DNA from: Toxoplasma gondii ME49
Taxonomy: Eukaryota > Apicomplexa > Conoidasida > Eucoccidiorida > Sarcocystidae
Direction of reading: 5' to 3'
Assembly (NCBI RefSeq): GCF_000006565.2
Contig: NC_031469.1
Location: forward strand, 124,001-188,000
DNA length: 64,000 bases
The notes under the pieces were generated by a model that worked only from the letters and a program-made list of their open reading frames with translations, did no database searches and had not been told where the DNA came from. The position numbers and the translations under genes are program-made. Positions 11,770-24,767 of this stretch are shown piece after piece (the first letter of the stretch is position 1; every line of letters begins with the position of its first letter).

Positions 11770-13645
11770 ATGAAGCTCGTGGTGAGTCAGCGACAGTTTC
11801 CAAACACCGGGAAACCTAGTCGCGGCGGTCTAGGCTGTTTTCGGCGTCATCCTTCCGTGCGGCACCTGAGACACAAAGAGCCGGGGAAGAAAGAGGGGAT
11901 GCCTGCGTGCGCATACTAAGGCGGAAAAACTCTCCAGAGGGGCGTTTCATTTCGACGGACGGAGAGGCGAGGGACTAGCCAGCTGCGAACCTAACCTCGT
12001 GTGTCTTCAAATGTCCATGTGTGCAGAACGCGGAGAGCGAAAACTTAGTTTGAGTGCATCGGAAGGCCGTCTCGTTTTCTGGACGGCGTTGAGACAGACA
12101 AAGTTGGGTTTTTCGCTGTCTCACCAAGTCATTCCGTGACAATTTGTGTCCCTGCGTTGCAGCTGCTTTTCCTCGCTCTTGCGGTGTCTGGCGCCGTGGC
12201 AGAAAATGCCGGAGTCAGAAAGGTAAGCCATCCCAAACACAGTGAACGTGCGGGTTTTATCCAGGCTACGCGGCGTTTCTCCGTTCACTTTCTGAGGTCT
12301 TCTGCACAGATACGAAGGGATAGAAGGCTCCGGAAAACGACGTCGGGAAAAAGTGCACGTTGCTGGGTGTGTGTGTGTGTGTGTTTTCTAGGCGTACATG
12401 GATATCGACATCGACGGTGAACATGCCGGGCGCATTATCTTGGAGCTCCGTGAGGACATCGCTCCCAAAACTGTCAAGAACTTCATTGGCCTTTTCGACA
12501 AGTACAAGGGCAGCGTTTTCCACCGTATCATCCCCGACTTCATGATCCAGGTAAAACGTCCCTCCAGTCCGAATCGACGTGTGTCGCATTTCCGATGTTC
12601 GATGACATCGCAGCGGTCTCTCTCAAATCGTACAAGAATGGTATTTTCGAACGTCTGACGCGGATCCGGTTCCTGCCCACACGACGCTCGGCAGGCGACC
12701 ACCGCATGGACCCACACTTGCCTTGTAGCCGATGGACTGTGACAAGATCGACGTGGAAATCATCCACGCTTGGTGAGGGTGCAGAGAGCAGTTGCTTCTT
12801 TGAGCAAGTGTGGCCATTCTGTCGGATGTTTTCAAACGCTGGAAATCGGTGATTCTCAACTGAAACGACCCTACTGACGGAGAAAAGGGTGTCCGGGCTG
12901 GAACACATCGTGGTGTGCCGTCAGACGAGGAAGATCGCCAGTGTCCTCGTGTACACGACTTTGTTGTCTTCGTGTCAAACTTGTCATTTCCCCGTCCACT
13001 AAAATGCCTCAGGGAGGAGATTTCGAGAACCACAACGGCACTGGAGGACACAGCATCTACGGCCGAAGATTTGACGACGAAAACTTTGATTTGAAGCACG
13101 AGCGAGGCGTCATCTCTATGGCGAACGCCGGTAAGGGTCATTGCTCCAGCCTGCAGAGTCATGTACTCTCAAGGTGAATACGCGTAGTTTTTAGATCCTG
13201 TACGGCCAGCAAGCTTGGAATGCCGGTGGATCTCAATTTCTTCCGTCGACCCGGCGTCGACACATGGCACCACACTTCCCCACTCGCGCCACGGAGAGCA
13301 ATTCTGCGGCCACAGAGAACCGGAGTTTCGCAGAACTGCAAGACTGGAGTTTCTGAAGTGTCGTGGGCAGATGCGTGCAGAAAGTCGCATTACACAGAGG
13401 CCTGGGTGAGGCGTTGATACAAACGTTTGCCGCGTCCCTCTTCTGTGGGTGCAGGTCCGAACACCAATGGCAGCCAATTTTTCATCACCACCGTGAAGAC
13501 AGAGTGGCTCGACGGCAGACACGTTGTTTTCGGGAAGATCACAACTGAGTCGTGGCCTACCGTCCAGGCTATTGAGGCTCTCGGCGGCAGCGGCGGCCGC
13601 CCGTCTAAGGTCGCGAAGATCACGGACATTGGTTTGTTGGAGTAA
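11770..13645 (+). CDS. Secreted cyclophilin (peptidyl-prolyl isomerase)
   Basis: Five exons: 11770-11781, 12163-12222, 12392-12550, 13013-13130 and 13455-13645; 540 nt, 179 residues, all phases consistent. Exon 1 encodes only MKLV; exon 2 completes a hydrophobic signal peptide ([13 protein letters not shown], likely cleaved after Ala). The cyclophilin fold follows with the active-site series [15 protein letters not shown], the [13 protein letters not shown] block and a Trp-Leu-x-x-Arg-His-Val segment, so the catalytic Arg, Phe, Gln and the cyclosporin-contact Trp are present. Cyclophilins isomerise Xaa-Pro bonds. Length and sequence match the Toxoplasma/Neospora secreted cyclophilin class; the Toxoplasma member is known to be released and to act on host chemokine receptor signalling. 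That activity is family knowledge, not visible here. Intron 2 contains a (GT)n run just before its acceptor. There is no ER-retention tail: it ends in Leu-Leu-Glu. Confidence 0.95.
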
Positions 13646-15152
13646 ATCGAGAAGATCCTGTGTACATCTGGATGCACGTGTCGTTTCCCCTGATATCTAT
13701 TCGTGTGAGGCAAGTGTGCCCTCTTCCCGACGAAAGTGGGGAGTCCACACCACTGAACGTTTTTTTAAACATTTCTAAATACTAGACTCTGTCGACTCAT
13801 TCTTTCTGCTAAGAACGCTGAGCACACAGCCTCGGAAAGAACTCGCTGTCTGACGCGTCAGAATGGCTAGTTTGCACGAACACCGCACGCGAGCAACGTT
13901 TCCCACAATGGCACGGTGCTACAGATCTGGTTTCAAGGATCATTTCACAAAACACTGAGAGAACATGCATCTCAGCACAAAGATACGGCCCAGCGAACGA
14001 CCTCTGTGATTCTGTCACGCGTTGCAAATTGGCAACTCGAACTTCCCAGGGAAACGCATTATGGGCAGGCATGCAATCCCCTACGATCTGCTTAACTTAC
14101 GGAAACCAGTTAGTCGAGGGACTGTTTCACTGAACACTTTGGCGTCTGGAGCATAGCGGGCGTCCACAATCACAACACGCGGCCCGAACAGCTATATTCA
14201 TCCTGGAACTCTTTAGAAAGGGAAGAGCGCGTTTGTAACAAATTCCGGACTTTATCAAATGACAGGCTATCTCCACGGGTGGAGCTGCGTCCACGTGCTT
14301 GGAAGAAGGGATCAATTTGAAAAGATCAGTATATGTCGAAATCGTGATATTGACGTCCACAAGCTGCGCATGACGTTTGTGAAGGCGTACAGGAGGTACG
14401 GAGTGTTTATGGTCTACGAGACGGTCCGCCACCACAGATAATGAGCAGAGAAACCGACAAGCAAGCCTTCTTTGCGTAAGAACGTGCAAGACGTGGTTTT
14501 AGGTCTCCGGTGGACATAAGGTCGCTACGATCTCAATTTGTTTTCTTGTTTACCCTACCGACGTCCCTGTATCCCACTGTGTGTGTCGATAGAGTGCTCC
14601 GTGTGCTCCGATCTTTTTGAGTAGTGCATGCAGAACACTGTTCAGGGAAGATTCTGTCTGGCGGGTGGAACTTCAAGATGTAGAAAGGAATCTCGGGTCG
14701 CAAATTAATCGAACGGGTTCTGCAGAAAAAGTGGAATCGACTCGAGAAGTGGCATGCAAATACGCGTACCTGTTGCTGTTCACCTCAGTGTAGGCTGCAT
14801 GCACGTTCTTTTTGAGGAAAAGTCTACCTGAAAGAGTCGCAGACGAAGTGGACGAAACTCACGCAAGTTGAGACGAGATCTCGAAGAAACTGTTCGCGAA
14901 GAGGACGTGTGGTCCGGTGTGTTTTTTAAACACGAAATGAGGAACATATAAAGGTGCTCTCAGCGAGGAAATGCCAGAGACGTTGATCGTTGGAACGGAA
15001 AGGCGACTGATCTTGGCGGCATCCTGCTGTTGTCCGCACCCTGTAGACTCAGCTGGGTTTCCTTGGCGTCTGATTTTCGATGTGAGATGTTCAAGGGTCC
15101 ATTCTCGAAAGGGGATGTCGCTTCCGCTGTACAGATAGACTAGAATGCCAAG
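13646..15152. other. Intergenic region between cyclophilin and CFAP65
   Basis: About 1.5 kb that should hold the cyclophilin 3' UTR and the CFAP65 promoter and 5' UTR. No frame longer than about 120 codons is present, and none looks coding. The only notable signal is a group of GCATGC words, listed separately. Confidence 0.5.
14626..14802. promoter_or_regulatory. Cluster of three GCATGC motifs upstream of CFAP65
   Basis: GCATGC palindromes occur at 14626-14631, 14752-14757 and 14797-14802, within 530 bp of the CFAP65 start codon. TGCATGC-type words are known ApiAP2-binding and promoter-associated motifs in apicomplexans. They are also frequent elsewhere in this window, so a regulatory role is an inference. 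Confidence 0.3.
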
Positions 15153-18092
15153 ATGACGAGAGAAACAGCGGCACAGTCGTGTCTAGGTCTCGCGATTTCG
15201 CGTCGCGAGCGCCAGGAGGTGTTTTGCATCGACTGCGAAGACGCGTTGATCTGGACAGACTGGAAAGTGGGTCGACAGTCAACGAAACGACTGTTGTTGA
15301 AGAACGTGGGAACAGAACACCAAACACTTCAATACAAAGTGCCTCAGAGTCGGACCTTTTCTCTGCCGTTTCCAGAGCCGTTTCGCCTGCCGCCTGGCAT
15401 GACCAAGACGTTCCTCGTCACCTTTTCTCCTCACCACTCCCAGTCCGTAGTCGAAGCCCTCGAGTTTGTCTGCGACAAAGGCGCCTTCGTCATCTTCCTG
15501 AAGGCGACCGAGAAGCGCGCAGCGGTTTCGATTCCGCGAGCCATCGATTTTGGACTCGGGGCCGTCGCAGCCAACACATCGATCCCTTTTCTTGTTCACA
15601 ACACTGGATCTCTCCCAGTCACTGTACTGTGGAAGGACGTCCAGCCTTTCCGGATTCTCCCGGAAACGGCGCTCATCCCCGTCGGTCGCACGGAGAAGTT
15701 CACTGCACTCTTTCACCCGCCCGGCCCCCTCGCCTACGAAGGCGTAGTTGTCTGTTCCCTCATATCCAAACACGGAGACAGAAAAGAGTCTGAGGACCTC
15801 TCGTCTTCGGTCTGCAACGCAGAGCCTCGTGCTGGAACGTTAGAGGAGGCAGAAAAAGAGGAAAACAATAGAGCGACCCTCCAACAACCAAGGGAAGACG
15901 CAGCCTTACTGAAGAACGCTTCGTGGGCGCCTGACGTCGAAACAGAAGCCGTGCAAATGTATTCTATGGACGTAAAGGGAATTGGCAAGATTCCGCATCT
16001 CCATGTGAAGGGAAAAACTGAGGTTGCCGTCGACTTTGGAATCGTTCTGTGCGGAACTGTAGAGACCCAGACACTTCTGCTGGACAACAGCTCCTCCGTT
16101 AGAGCGCACTTTGAGGTGCGCATCGCCGAAAAAAGTAAAACACAGAAAAGGCAGACAAAGAACATAGTTCACACACTTGATTCACTTGCCTCAAATTATT
16201 AGGAACGGACTTGCAGAGTCTCGAAGCATCGCCCACAGGGGGGCTGGCTTCCGGTGAATCTCGCCTTGTCTGTTCTCCACGGAAAAAAGCGCGTTCAGCA
16301 CAGAAACAAACGGATGTCTTGCCGGACTTACATCTCGTCACTTTCCGCCATAGAAAGACTGACCAACTGGAGCAAGCAGTCACCCTTTGTGACGGCACTA
16401 ATGTCCTACCGAGTTATAGTAAACGAACTAGTTCAGGACTTCAGCTTTTCAAGAACACATGAATGCCGGTAAACAGACAGTGAAATCCAGCACCTTTTGA
16501 GCAGTTTTGAAGACTCTCCCGAGTTTTTAGGTTGCATCCTTCCGCCTTGCCTTCGTATGTTTCTTAGCTGCGAACACACGAAAAGGGTCGTTTGCACATT
16601 GTCTCATCCTCCATTGCAAGAAAGTTCTCTTTTTCTCTTTAACCTCGGCTTTTCCGTCACCCGCAGGTCCTGCGAATTGGAAATCCACCTCAAGGGAATC
16701 TTCGCGCTTCCCCAGTTACAGTTTGCTCGCGAAGCGGCGTCGTCGAGCCCGGAGAACATTTTCCTCTGACTTTCACGTTCCACGGCCACTCGGTCAAAGA
16801 AGTATTTCAAGAGTTTCAGGTACAATCATTACGCAACTCAGGGACTGGAGAGGAGATGTTTTTGCATTACATATATGTGTATATATGTGCATAGCTTGAG
16901 AGACATGTGGATGCATTCGAACAGTTTCTCATGTCTTTTGAAAGGGGTTTGAAGAGCCAGTGTGTGGAGCGTGTTTGGAGCAACGAGCGCGGTTTTCAGG
17001 AAGTTGTGATTCAAAAAGTGGACAGGAAGAAGCGGAACGTTTTGGAGACGTCTGTTCTTGAGACCCACCGTCGAGTCATCTCAGTGCTTTCAGGGACGAG
17101 TGTTTTTTCAGCTGCTTCCAAACCGCAGCCTCACCTCTCTGTTTCACGAGGAAGTTTGCTCAAACGAGCGTCACCTCTCTGCGAAATGCGCAAGTACACA
17201 CATTTCGGGTGTCAGGGTAGGTTGACATTAAGACTTCGTTACTTGCAACTAAGCATGCAAGGACATCGGAGAAGCGGAAGCTCGCCGTCGCGCGCGGTTG
17301 TACAGACCTCGAGCTGGCGCAAAGGGCGTTGCGGCTAAGGCGTGAACGCGTGTGAGAAACTCGAGTTCTGCGTCCTTTTCTGCAACGAAAGAACCAGCCT
17401 CAGTGAGAGAGAAGACGACAGAACCTGCATTGCTTCGACGGCTACAGACTCTGTAACTAACGCAGGTGGCCATGAAGGTCGGGGCTCCCATCACCGTCAA
17501 AGTCACAGGCGTCGTTGGGCACATCGAAGCAACTCTCTCCTCCAATCACCTTCATTTTGGGGACGTACCGGTCGGACGCAAGGTGCGTTTTTCTATCCCT
17601 TACACGCGTCCGAGAGTTGTCGACTCTTCACCCACGGAAAAGAAGATCCGGATGACACGCATGCCCTTGTGCGGAGAAATGAATTTCGAGAACTCTCTTT
17701 ACCTGCACCTGTCGAATGCCCCCATTTCACCTCTTTCGCTCGTCCACGCAGCAAGACAGTGCCTGGACAGATGAACTACAAAACGCATGTGAAGGAAAGA
17801 CGAAACAACGGCACACCCTGCGAGCGGTCGATGTCCAGATACACACCCGCATGTCTGCAGTCGACGACCTGTCGTCTTTCTCGCTGCCGTCAAAATACCC
17901 TTCCGCGCCTCGAGGACTCGAGTAAACCAGTTCGCGAACCTCGTCTGGACGATTTGTTTGAACCTTCCAGAAATCAAAGTCGCATCCAGAAACGTTCACG
18001 AAAAGGTCTTGAGAAAAACAAGCGAATCTTGTGTTTCTCTTTCTCTTCCCACCCCCCTCCCCGACCAGCCTCTCTCTACACAAATAAAAATA

Positions 18093-18132
<40 letters not shown>

Positions 18133-21100
18133 CATGCACATGTACCTATATGCATGTGTATGTATGTATGTGTGTATGTATGTGCCTGCATTCTGACCAC
18201 AGAGTTTGTAGGTCGAATCGTGGATTTCTGCATTTGGAAATGCAACGAGGAGTGTCGATACGAGCCTGCAGGCAAGTGAGCCTGGAAGACTGGCATTGCG
18301 TCACGAAAACGAGCCGTTTTCTGTCGGATACACGCGCCGGTTTGCGTGTCTGTCTGTTGGCATTTTCTGCAGATTACAAAGCAGGTGCAGCTCCGGAATC
18401 TGTCGAAGCGCGCGTCTTCGTATCACTTCGTGAATTTGCAGGACTCGGCATTTGTGTGTCTCGACAAGCCGAGCGGGCTCTTGGGAGCGCAGACCAGCGT
18501 CACACTCTCCTTCTCCTTCAGTTCCCTAGTTCCTCTGAGGTTTCACAAACGCGCTTTCTGCCTGGTTAACGGAGCAGAGGAACCTGTGGTGCTTGACCTC
18601 CTCGCCACTGCCTACGACGAAGGTCGCCCTGCAGCTCTCACTCTGGGTCATGTCTACCTGAAAAGGTGAACGAAGTTCCACGAGAAAAACAGCAAACCTG
18701 TCTGTGCAACGCACCACAGAGAGACCCTCGGAAATCGACCTACACAAAGACGCACACATGCATCTCTACCGATATCTCTCCATGCGCATCTATGTGCATG
18801 GCTCTACAAATACGTCTCTACATGCGTATACATGCACATATATATACCTATATACATATACACATATATACATATATACATATACACATATACACATATA
18901 TACATATATACATACATATATACATATACAGATATATGTATGTATATATGTATGTACAACCACCTGGACGAGGAAAGTCTCCACTCATATTTATAAGCGA
19001 GAGGTATGTGTAAATGCGTGCGAAAAAGTGAAAGGGAAGTATACGGCTCCGGTACCCAGGAAATTTGGAGGATCCAGATTCGCTGTTTGCAAGTGAAGCT
19101 TGGCGCCTGAGAGTAAATGGATTGAGACGCAGTCACTCCTTTTGCTCTGCATGCAGATATGCAAAGACATCCACATCCACATGCGCGTTCCTGTGTGTTT
19201 CCATTTCCATACCGAAATGCTCTGCTGGTCTTTGGAACGAAGTCCATGTGCAGCTTCACTTATGCAAAAGATCTTGCGATATCCTCGGCCTTTGCCTTTA
19301 CTGAAAAAGCATACAGTTGACTCGCAAGGACGTAACTTCCACGGAACACAAGGACATACACCGACAAGAGGCCTTCCTTTCACAGACATCGTCGATGCGT
19401 GGACAGCCGGAGGTGAACGCATGCAGTCACGTTGAGTTTCGTCTAGGATGACGAACGACACAGCTCCACGAATTGATGCACAAGGAGTGTAAGAGCTGTC
19501 GAACATAGCGCAATACACCTCTGCTTGCTTCATTTGTTTTCAGATGGCAGGAGCTAGAAAACGCTCTTCCACCCCGAGGTAAAAAAGGCTCTCGAGAAAT
19601 TGAATACTTTTTTTAAATTCGGGGAGCATCGTTCTGCGGTGACTCTGCGGCGTTCTCAAAGGCACTTTGGAGAGCTTTTAAAACATCTCTCTATGACGCC
19701 GAACGAGGTTTGTGCTCTCTCTTTGTTAGTTCTCTGCCCTTCCCAAACCCACACTTGTCTCATGGGTGCTACATCCTCGCGAGTCCGCGGAAATCTGTTG
19801 TTCGCCTTTCACTCTTCAACCTCTCTTTGCGAAGAGAAGACGGCTTTTTGCGAACTGCCTTCCCTCCTGTTTTCTTCTGTATTTCTGGGGTCGCTCGCTG
19901 TGGAAACGACGTAGAAATCTGTCGATGTTCGTTCCTCAGACTCTCTCGAGTTCGACTGCCAAGGAAATCCTGAGAAAGTCCCGATCCCGCCAGAAACACC
20001 AGCCTCGCTTTTCAAAATGTTGACTACTGATTTCTCTGATACCTCCAGGTGAGATGGAAAAGAAGCCTCTTGAGGGAGCTTCTCGCTTTTAACCGGCGCC
20101 TATGCATGCCTCGCCTTTTTCATGCCATCTCCTTGGCAGCTCACTCCTTCTCTTTCACTTCCTTCACCGTGTTTCTCCCGTCCCCTTGTTCTTTTTCGTC
20201 TTTTTTTCGTCTTCTTTTTCCTCTGTTCCCTCTTCTCGTCTTTCTCCTTCTTCCGCCTTTGTCCTCTCTCTTTTTTCTTTATTCTCCTTTATCTTGTTCC
20301 TTCTCTTCTTTGCCTTCCTTCACACTTGTCCTTTGATTGCCTTCTCTTCATTTACCTTCCCGTTCTGCTTTCGTTTCTTCTCTCTCTTCTCTTTTTTCCT
20401 CTACATGTCTCATTTCTGCGCCTTCTGCCTCCAGTTCCCTTAAGTGCTTTGTGAGTTGTCTCGTCTTCACTGGAGGCTCCGACGCACCGTCTCCCCGTCA
20501 CCTGTGTTACTCCATCTCATACGCATATGTTGAACGCGAGGAAGATACTAAGATCTACAGTACATGCGTACGTATATATATTAATATATATATTAATATA
20601 TCATATATACATATATATATATATATATATATGGATGACTGGCGGTATCCTGGGCTTTTTCTCATCATACGACAGAAAAGAAAAGGAAGAAAACAGAAGA
20701 CGAAGAGACGAACTTGTTTCTGGAATTTGCCTCACAGGGGTCTCTCAGTGTCGCCATCTTTGGTGGACTTCAAATGCGGCGAATCTCGACGAACTCTCTC
20801 AGTTTTCAACAGAACGGGCGAAAAAGTGAGGTTTTGTCTCCGCTGGAAAAGGCAAATTCCCCTTCCTTCAGCTCTGTGCAGAGCTCAACGAAGGTGTCAA
20901 ACACCGAGCGATCGCTGTAATCTCTCTCTCGACGCCTCCATGGTCTCGTACCGCCACACCTTAAGTTTCTGAGTCTACTGTTCCTCTCAGGTTTTGCATG
21001 TTCTCCCCTGTCATATCTGAACCAGCAAAGCTACGCAGAGTGAGAAGAACTGTGTTTTCTTTTCCTCCCTGCTCGAAAAGATATCTCCATCTCTCCCTGC

Positions 21101-21866
21101 GTGGTACACCAACTGTGAGCTCAGTCTCCAACGCGAGACTCTTCTGCGAGAGCCTCTGTTCAGCGTTCCAGTTTCCCTCTCAGCTGGTGTTTTGACGACC
21201 AGATCCGAGCTCGTTTGACTTCTCTCTTGATGTTCGCGTTCCTTTCCAGAGCGACAGCGGCTAGTAGGCTAGTAGACTCTACGAAACAGCCGGCAGTGGT
21301 GTTTACCTCCGTCTTCTGCTCCTCCCAGCCTCGCTTCAGGCTCGGTGTCTTTGCGCAGTTCTTCTCGGCAAAGTCCTCTGCTTACGGAAACCCAGAAGAA
21401 TCACTCGCAAGAAAAAGGAGGGAAATCACGAACTCCGTAGGCTTTTCGCGGATGCCCGTCGGACCTCGCGAGCCGAACGAAGTTCCGACCTGTGAAGACA
21501 TACATATATCTCTCTCCGTGTGCAACTTGATGTGTACGAACTCTGCCTCTTTGCTGTTTGCAGTTTCTCTGCATCTGGAAAGACTCTCTCGATCGAAAAA
21601 GAAAGAAAAATCCGGCTCACGTCTTCTCAGTCTCCCCCCGACGCGCTGAACTTCTCCCCAACAGCGTCACGACTTTCCAGTGAGACTGCACACAAAAATT
21701 CATCTATAAACCGAGACAAAGAAAAAGAAGCAACCCACCTCCAGATACTTTACCGACCCTCAGGCGGCCACTCCTCCAACGCACATGGTGTCGGATATAC
21801 ACCTGCACATAATTGGCTATGCAACATATCCCCTGTTGCTCACAAATATATATATATATATATATT

Positions 21867-21903
<37 letters not shown>

Positions 21904-23727
21904 TACTGCATGTGCGTCTGTCGCCAGTTGAAAGTGCATTGCATTCATACATCTTTACATCTACGTGTACGCCCCTATCTACAGAGAGAGACGTAAATGT
22001 GAAAAACTGTGACGGGTATATGCGAATTTGCACCTGAGTATTCGTCGTTATCAGGAAACCTTTATATACATATATGCATGTATATATATATATATATATA
22101 TATAGGTTAATGTGGGGAATACGGCGTGTAGAAGTCTATGAAATTTTTGTATTTTTCAGGGTGACTTACGATCGTGTGGGCCTGACCGTTTCAGCGGATT
22201 TTTGCGAGTTGGAAGCCATCGTCTGTCCGCTGGTGAACTTCTCCCGCCTTCTCCCCGACTCGCTTCTTCTTCCGTCTTCTCTCACTTGTTGGTCGCGAGC
22301 GCTGGCGGTGCAGTCCTCGAATGCGCTCGCGCCCAACGCCTCCGTAGCCGAGGCGGCTGTCCAGTTCAAGCCGTGCGTCCCCGGTAAAAAAGAAGTGAAA
22401 CGAAACGAATCCAACAGCAGAAAAGAAGGGGAAATGCACTGAAACGAGATCGGCTCGGCCCTGTCGGGAGACAACATACGAGGCACCGCATTTGGGGGGG
22501 GAGCACTTCAGAATCTACAAAACGCATGAATTTAGAAGCTCCACGCCTACACATGTGCATCTGTGTCGATTGAGAGCGCCGTGGAGCTGTAGACAAAGAG
22601 TAGACAAAGAGTAGACAAAGAGAACGAGAGAGACAAAGTAGACAGGAAAAGAGACAGAGAAATACCGAGAGAGAGAGAGAGTGAAGCTTTACCGGAGTCC
22701 GGGTCCGCCGCTGGAGAGACTCTGGAGTTTTTGTCCACAAAATCATTCACCTGTCCACGCGTCCACAGTTGCGAGGTGTCGCTCTATTCGTGTCTCGGCC
22801 CCCCAACGTTCTCCACCTCCCCCTGTGTCTTTTTCTGTATCTAGCTGTGTATCTCTCTATCTCGGTTTCTGTCTCCAGTCTTCTGTAGCGGTCTTCTCTG
22901 TTGTCTAAATGTAGACTTGTCAACCTCTCTTTCGATCCTCTCTGCCTCGCTCGGTCTCCCAAGCGCTGCCCGTCTGTTTCCTGCTCGCGTCTCTCGATTC
23001 GTTCTTGAAGGTATCTGCAAATAGATACTTTTTCTGTGTTTGTCCAGGCGAAAAAGTAGACAAGTTTCTCCTTCGTGCTCAGGGGATGGCTGCGCGAAAT
23101 TCCACTTGGCGGGGTCTGCGCTCTGTGGATGCGTACCTTCCACTGAGGAGAAGAATGGAGCTCCGATTCGCAAGCTTTGCTTTCCTGTGGAAAAGCGAAC
23201 TTTCCTGCGAAACCGGAAGCCATGGAAAGCGCATGCAGTCGTCTGTCCTGCTTCGTCTTTTTACTCCTGCTGCTCCGTTTCCGATCTGTAGGCGAAACTG
23301 TCTTTCATGTAACCCAGCTCTTCAACAAAGGAGACACGCCTCTTTCGTTTGACATTCTTCACAAAGTCCCAGACTCCGTCGCCTCCTCCGAGGACTTACT
23401 TGCATGCAACTGGCCTTTCAAGTACGCCTCACAACCGAAGACAGAGGAGTCACAAAAGCGTTCACCCTTGCTCAAAGGAGATTGCTCACTTGCACACATA
23501 TTCATAGATCGGTAGATACCGCAGCAGGCAGGTCTTCAAAGATGCGAGTTCAGAGGCAAGTGTCTCACGCAGCTGTGTAAGTGTAAGCGCGTACCCGAAG
23601 ATTACGTCTCCTTTGGCCTGTTAAATAAACGAGAATCCCTAGATGAATAAATGCATCTACACATACACAGATATGCACTGACTTTTCTATGTACTTGAAC
23701 CCCATGTTGAAAATTCAATATTTAACA

Positions 23728-23761
<34 letters not shown>

Positions 23762-24717
23762 GATATGAATTTATGAATATATGAATACATGAATATATGA
23801 ATACATGTATATATGAATATATAAATATATGAATACATGAATATATGAATATTTGAATATTTGAATACATGAATATATGAATATTTGAATATATGAATAT
23901 ATAAATATATGAATACATGAATATATGAATATTTGAATACATGAATATATAAATATATGAATACATGAATATATAAATATATGAATACATGAATATATGA
24001 ATATCTGAATATATGAATACATGCATATATGAATATATAAATATTTGAATATATGAATATATAAATATATGAATATATAAATATATGAATACATGAATAT
24101 ATAAATATATGAATACATGAATATGTGAATAGGCGTTTCTGAAAATGAAGTCCTCGAGGGCGTGTTTTGTATGTCTTTTTTTGTGTGTGGTGAGACTTCA
24201 CCTGGCCCTGGAGGTCGTTTTCATTTTGTGACTGCATGCGCCATGTTCCGTTCTCTGTTTTTTCTTCGGTTTCTGGGAGTTTTTCCTCGACTGTTGTTCT
24301 TGGCGTTCTCAGAGTTTGGCCACCCTGCGGCCAGATTCCTCCTCGAGGCTTTCACTTCGTCGTCCTCCAGTTTCAACCTCGTCGAGCGTCGGGACTCGTC
24401 TCTGGCACCTTCGACGTCGTTTTCGACTGCAAAGAAAAATTTACGAAACGCATTCAAATGTTTGCCAGTTCCTGGGAGCCGGAAGTCTCCGTGGACCCCG
24501 ACATGCTTGTAAGCGACGAGAAAAAAGAAAAGCCGCAATTCCTCCATGCACGCAAAAACCTACCATACATGACAACACACCGCCGCCAGCATCTAGAAAT
24601 ATATATATTATATAGGCTAGTTCTCACATATATACATATATATATATATATAGTTATATATATATCTATGTATATATTTGTGTACGGGTCTAAATTAGAT
24701 GCCTCCAGGAATACACA

Positions 24718-24767
<50 letters not shown>

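Noticed and set aside
20991..21039. Possible extra CFAP65 exon ([13 protein letters not shown])
   Set aside because: It can be phased, but joining exon 6 at GEK directly to FLCIWKD at 21564 gives a better family pattern and a stronger donor.
23726..24131. CRISPR-like array
   Set aside because: There are no unique spacers or conserved direct repeats; it is a degenerate 8-bp repeat in an intron of a eukaryotic gene.
23715..24237. Tyr-Ser-Ile-rich frames of 103-171 codons on the minus strand
   Set aside because: They are translations of an 8-bp AT minisatellite, open in all three frames.
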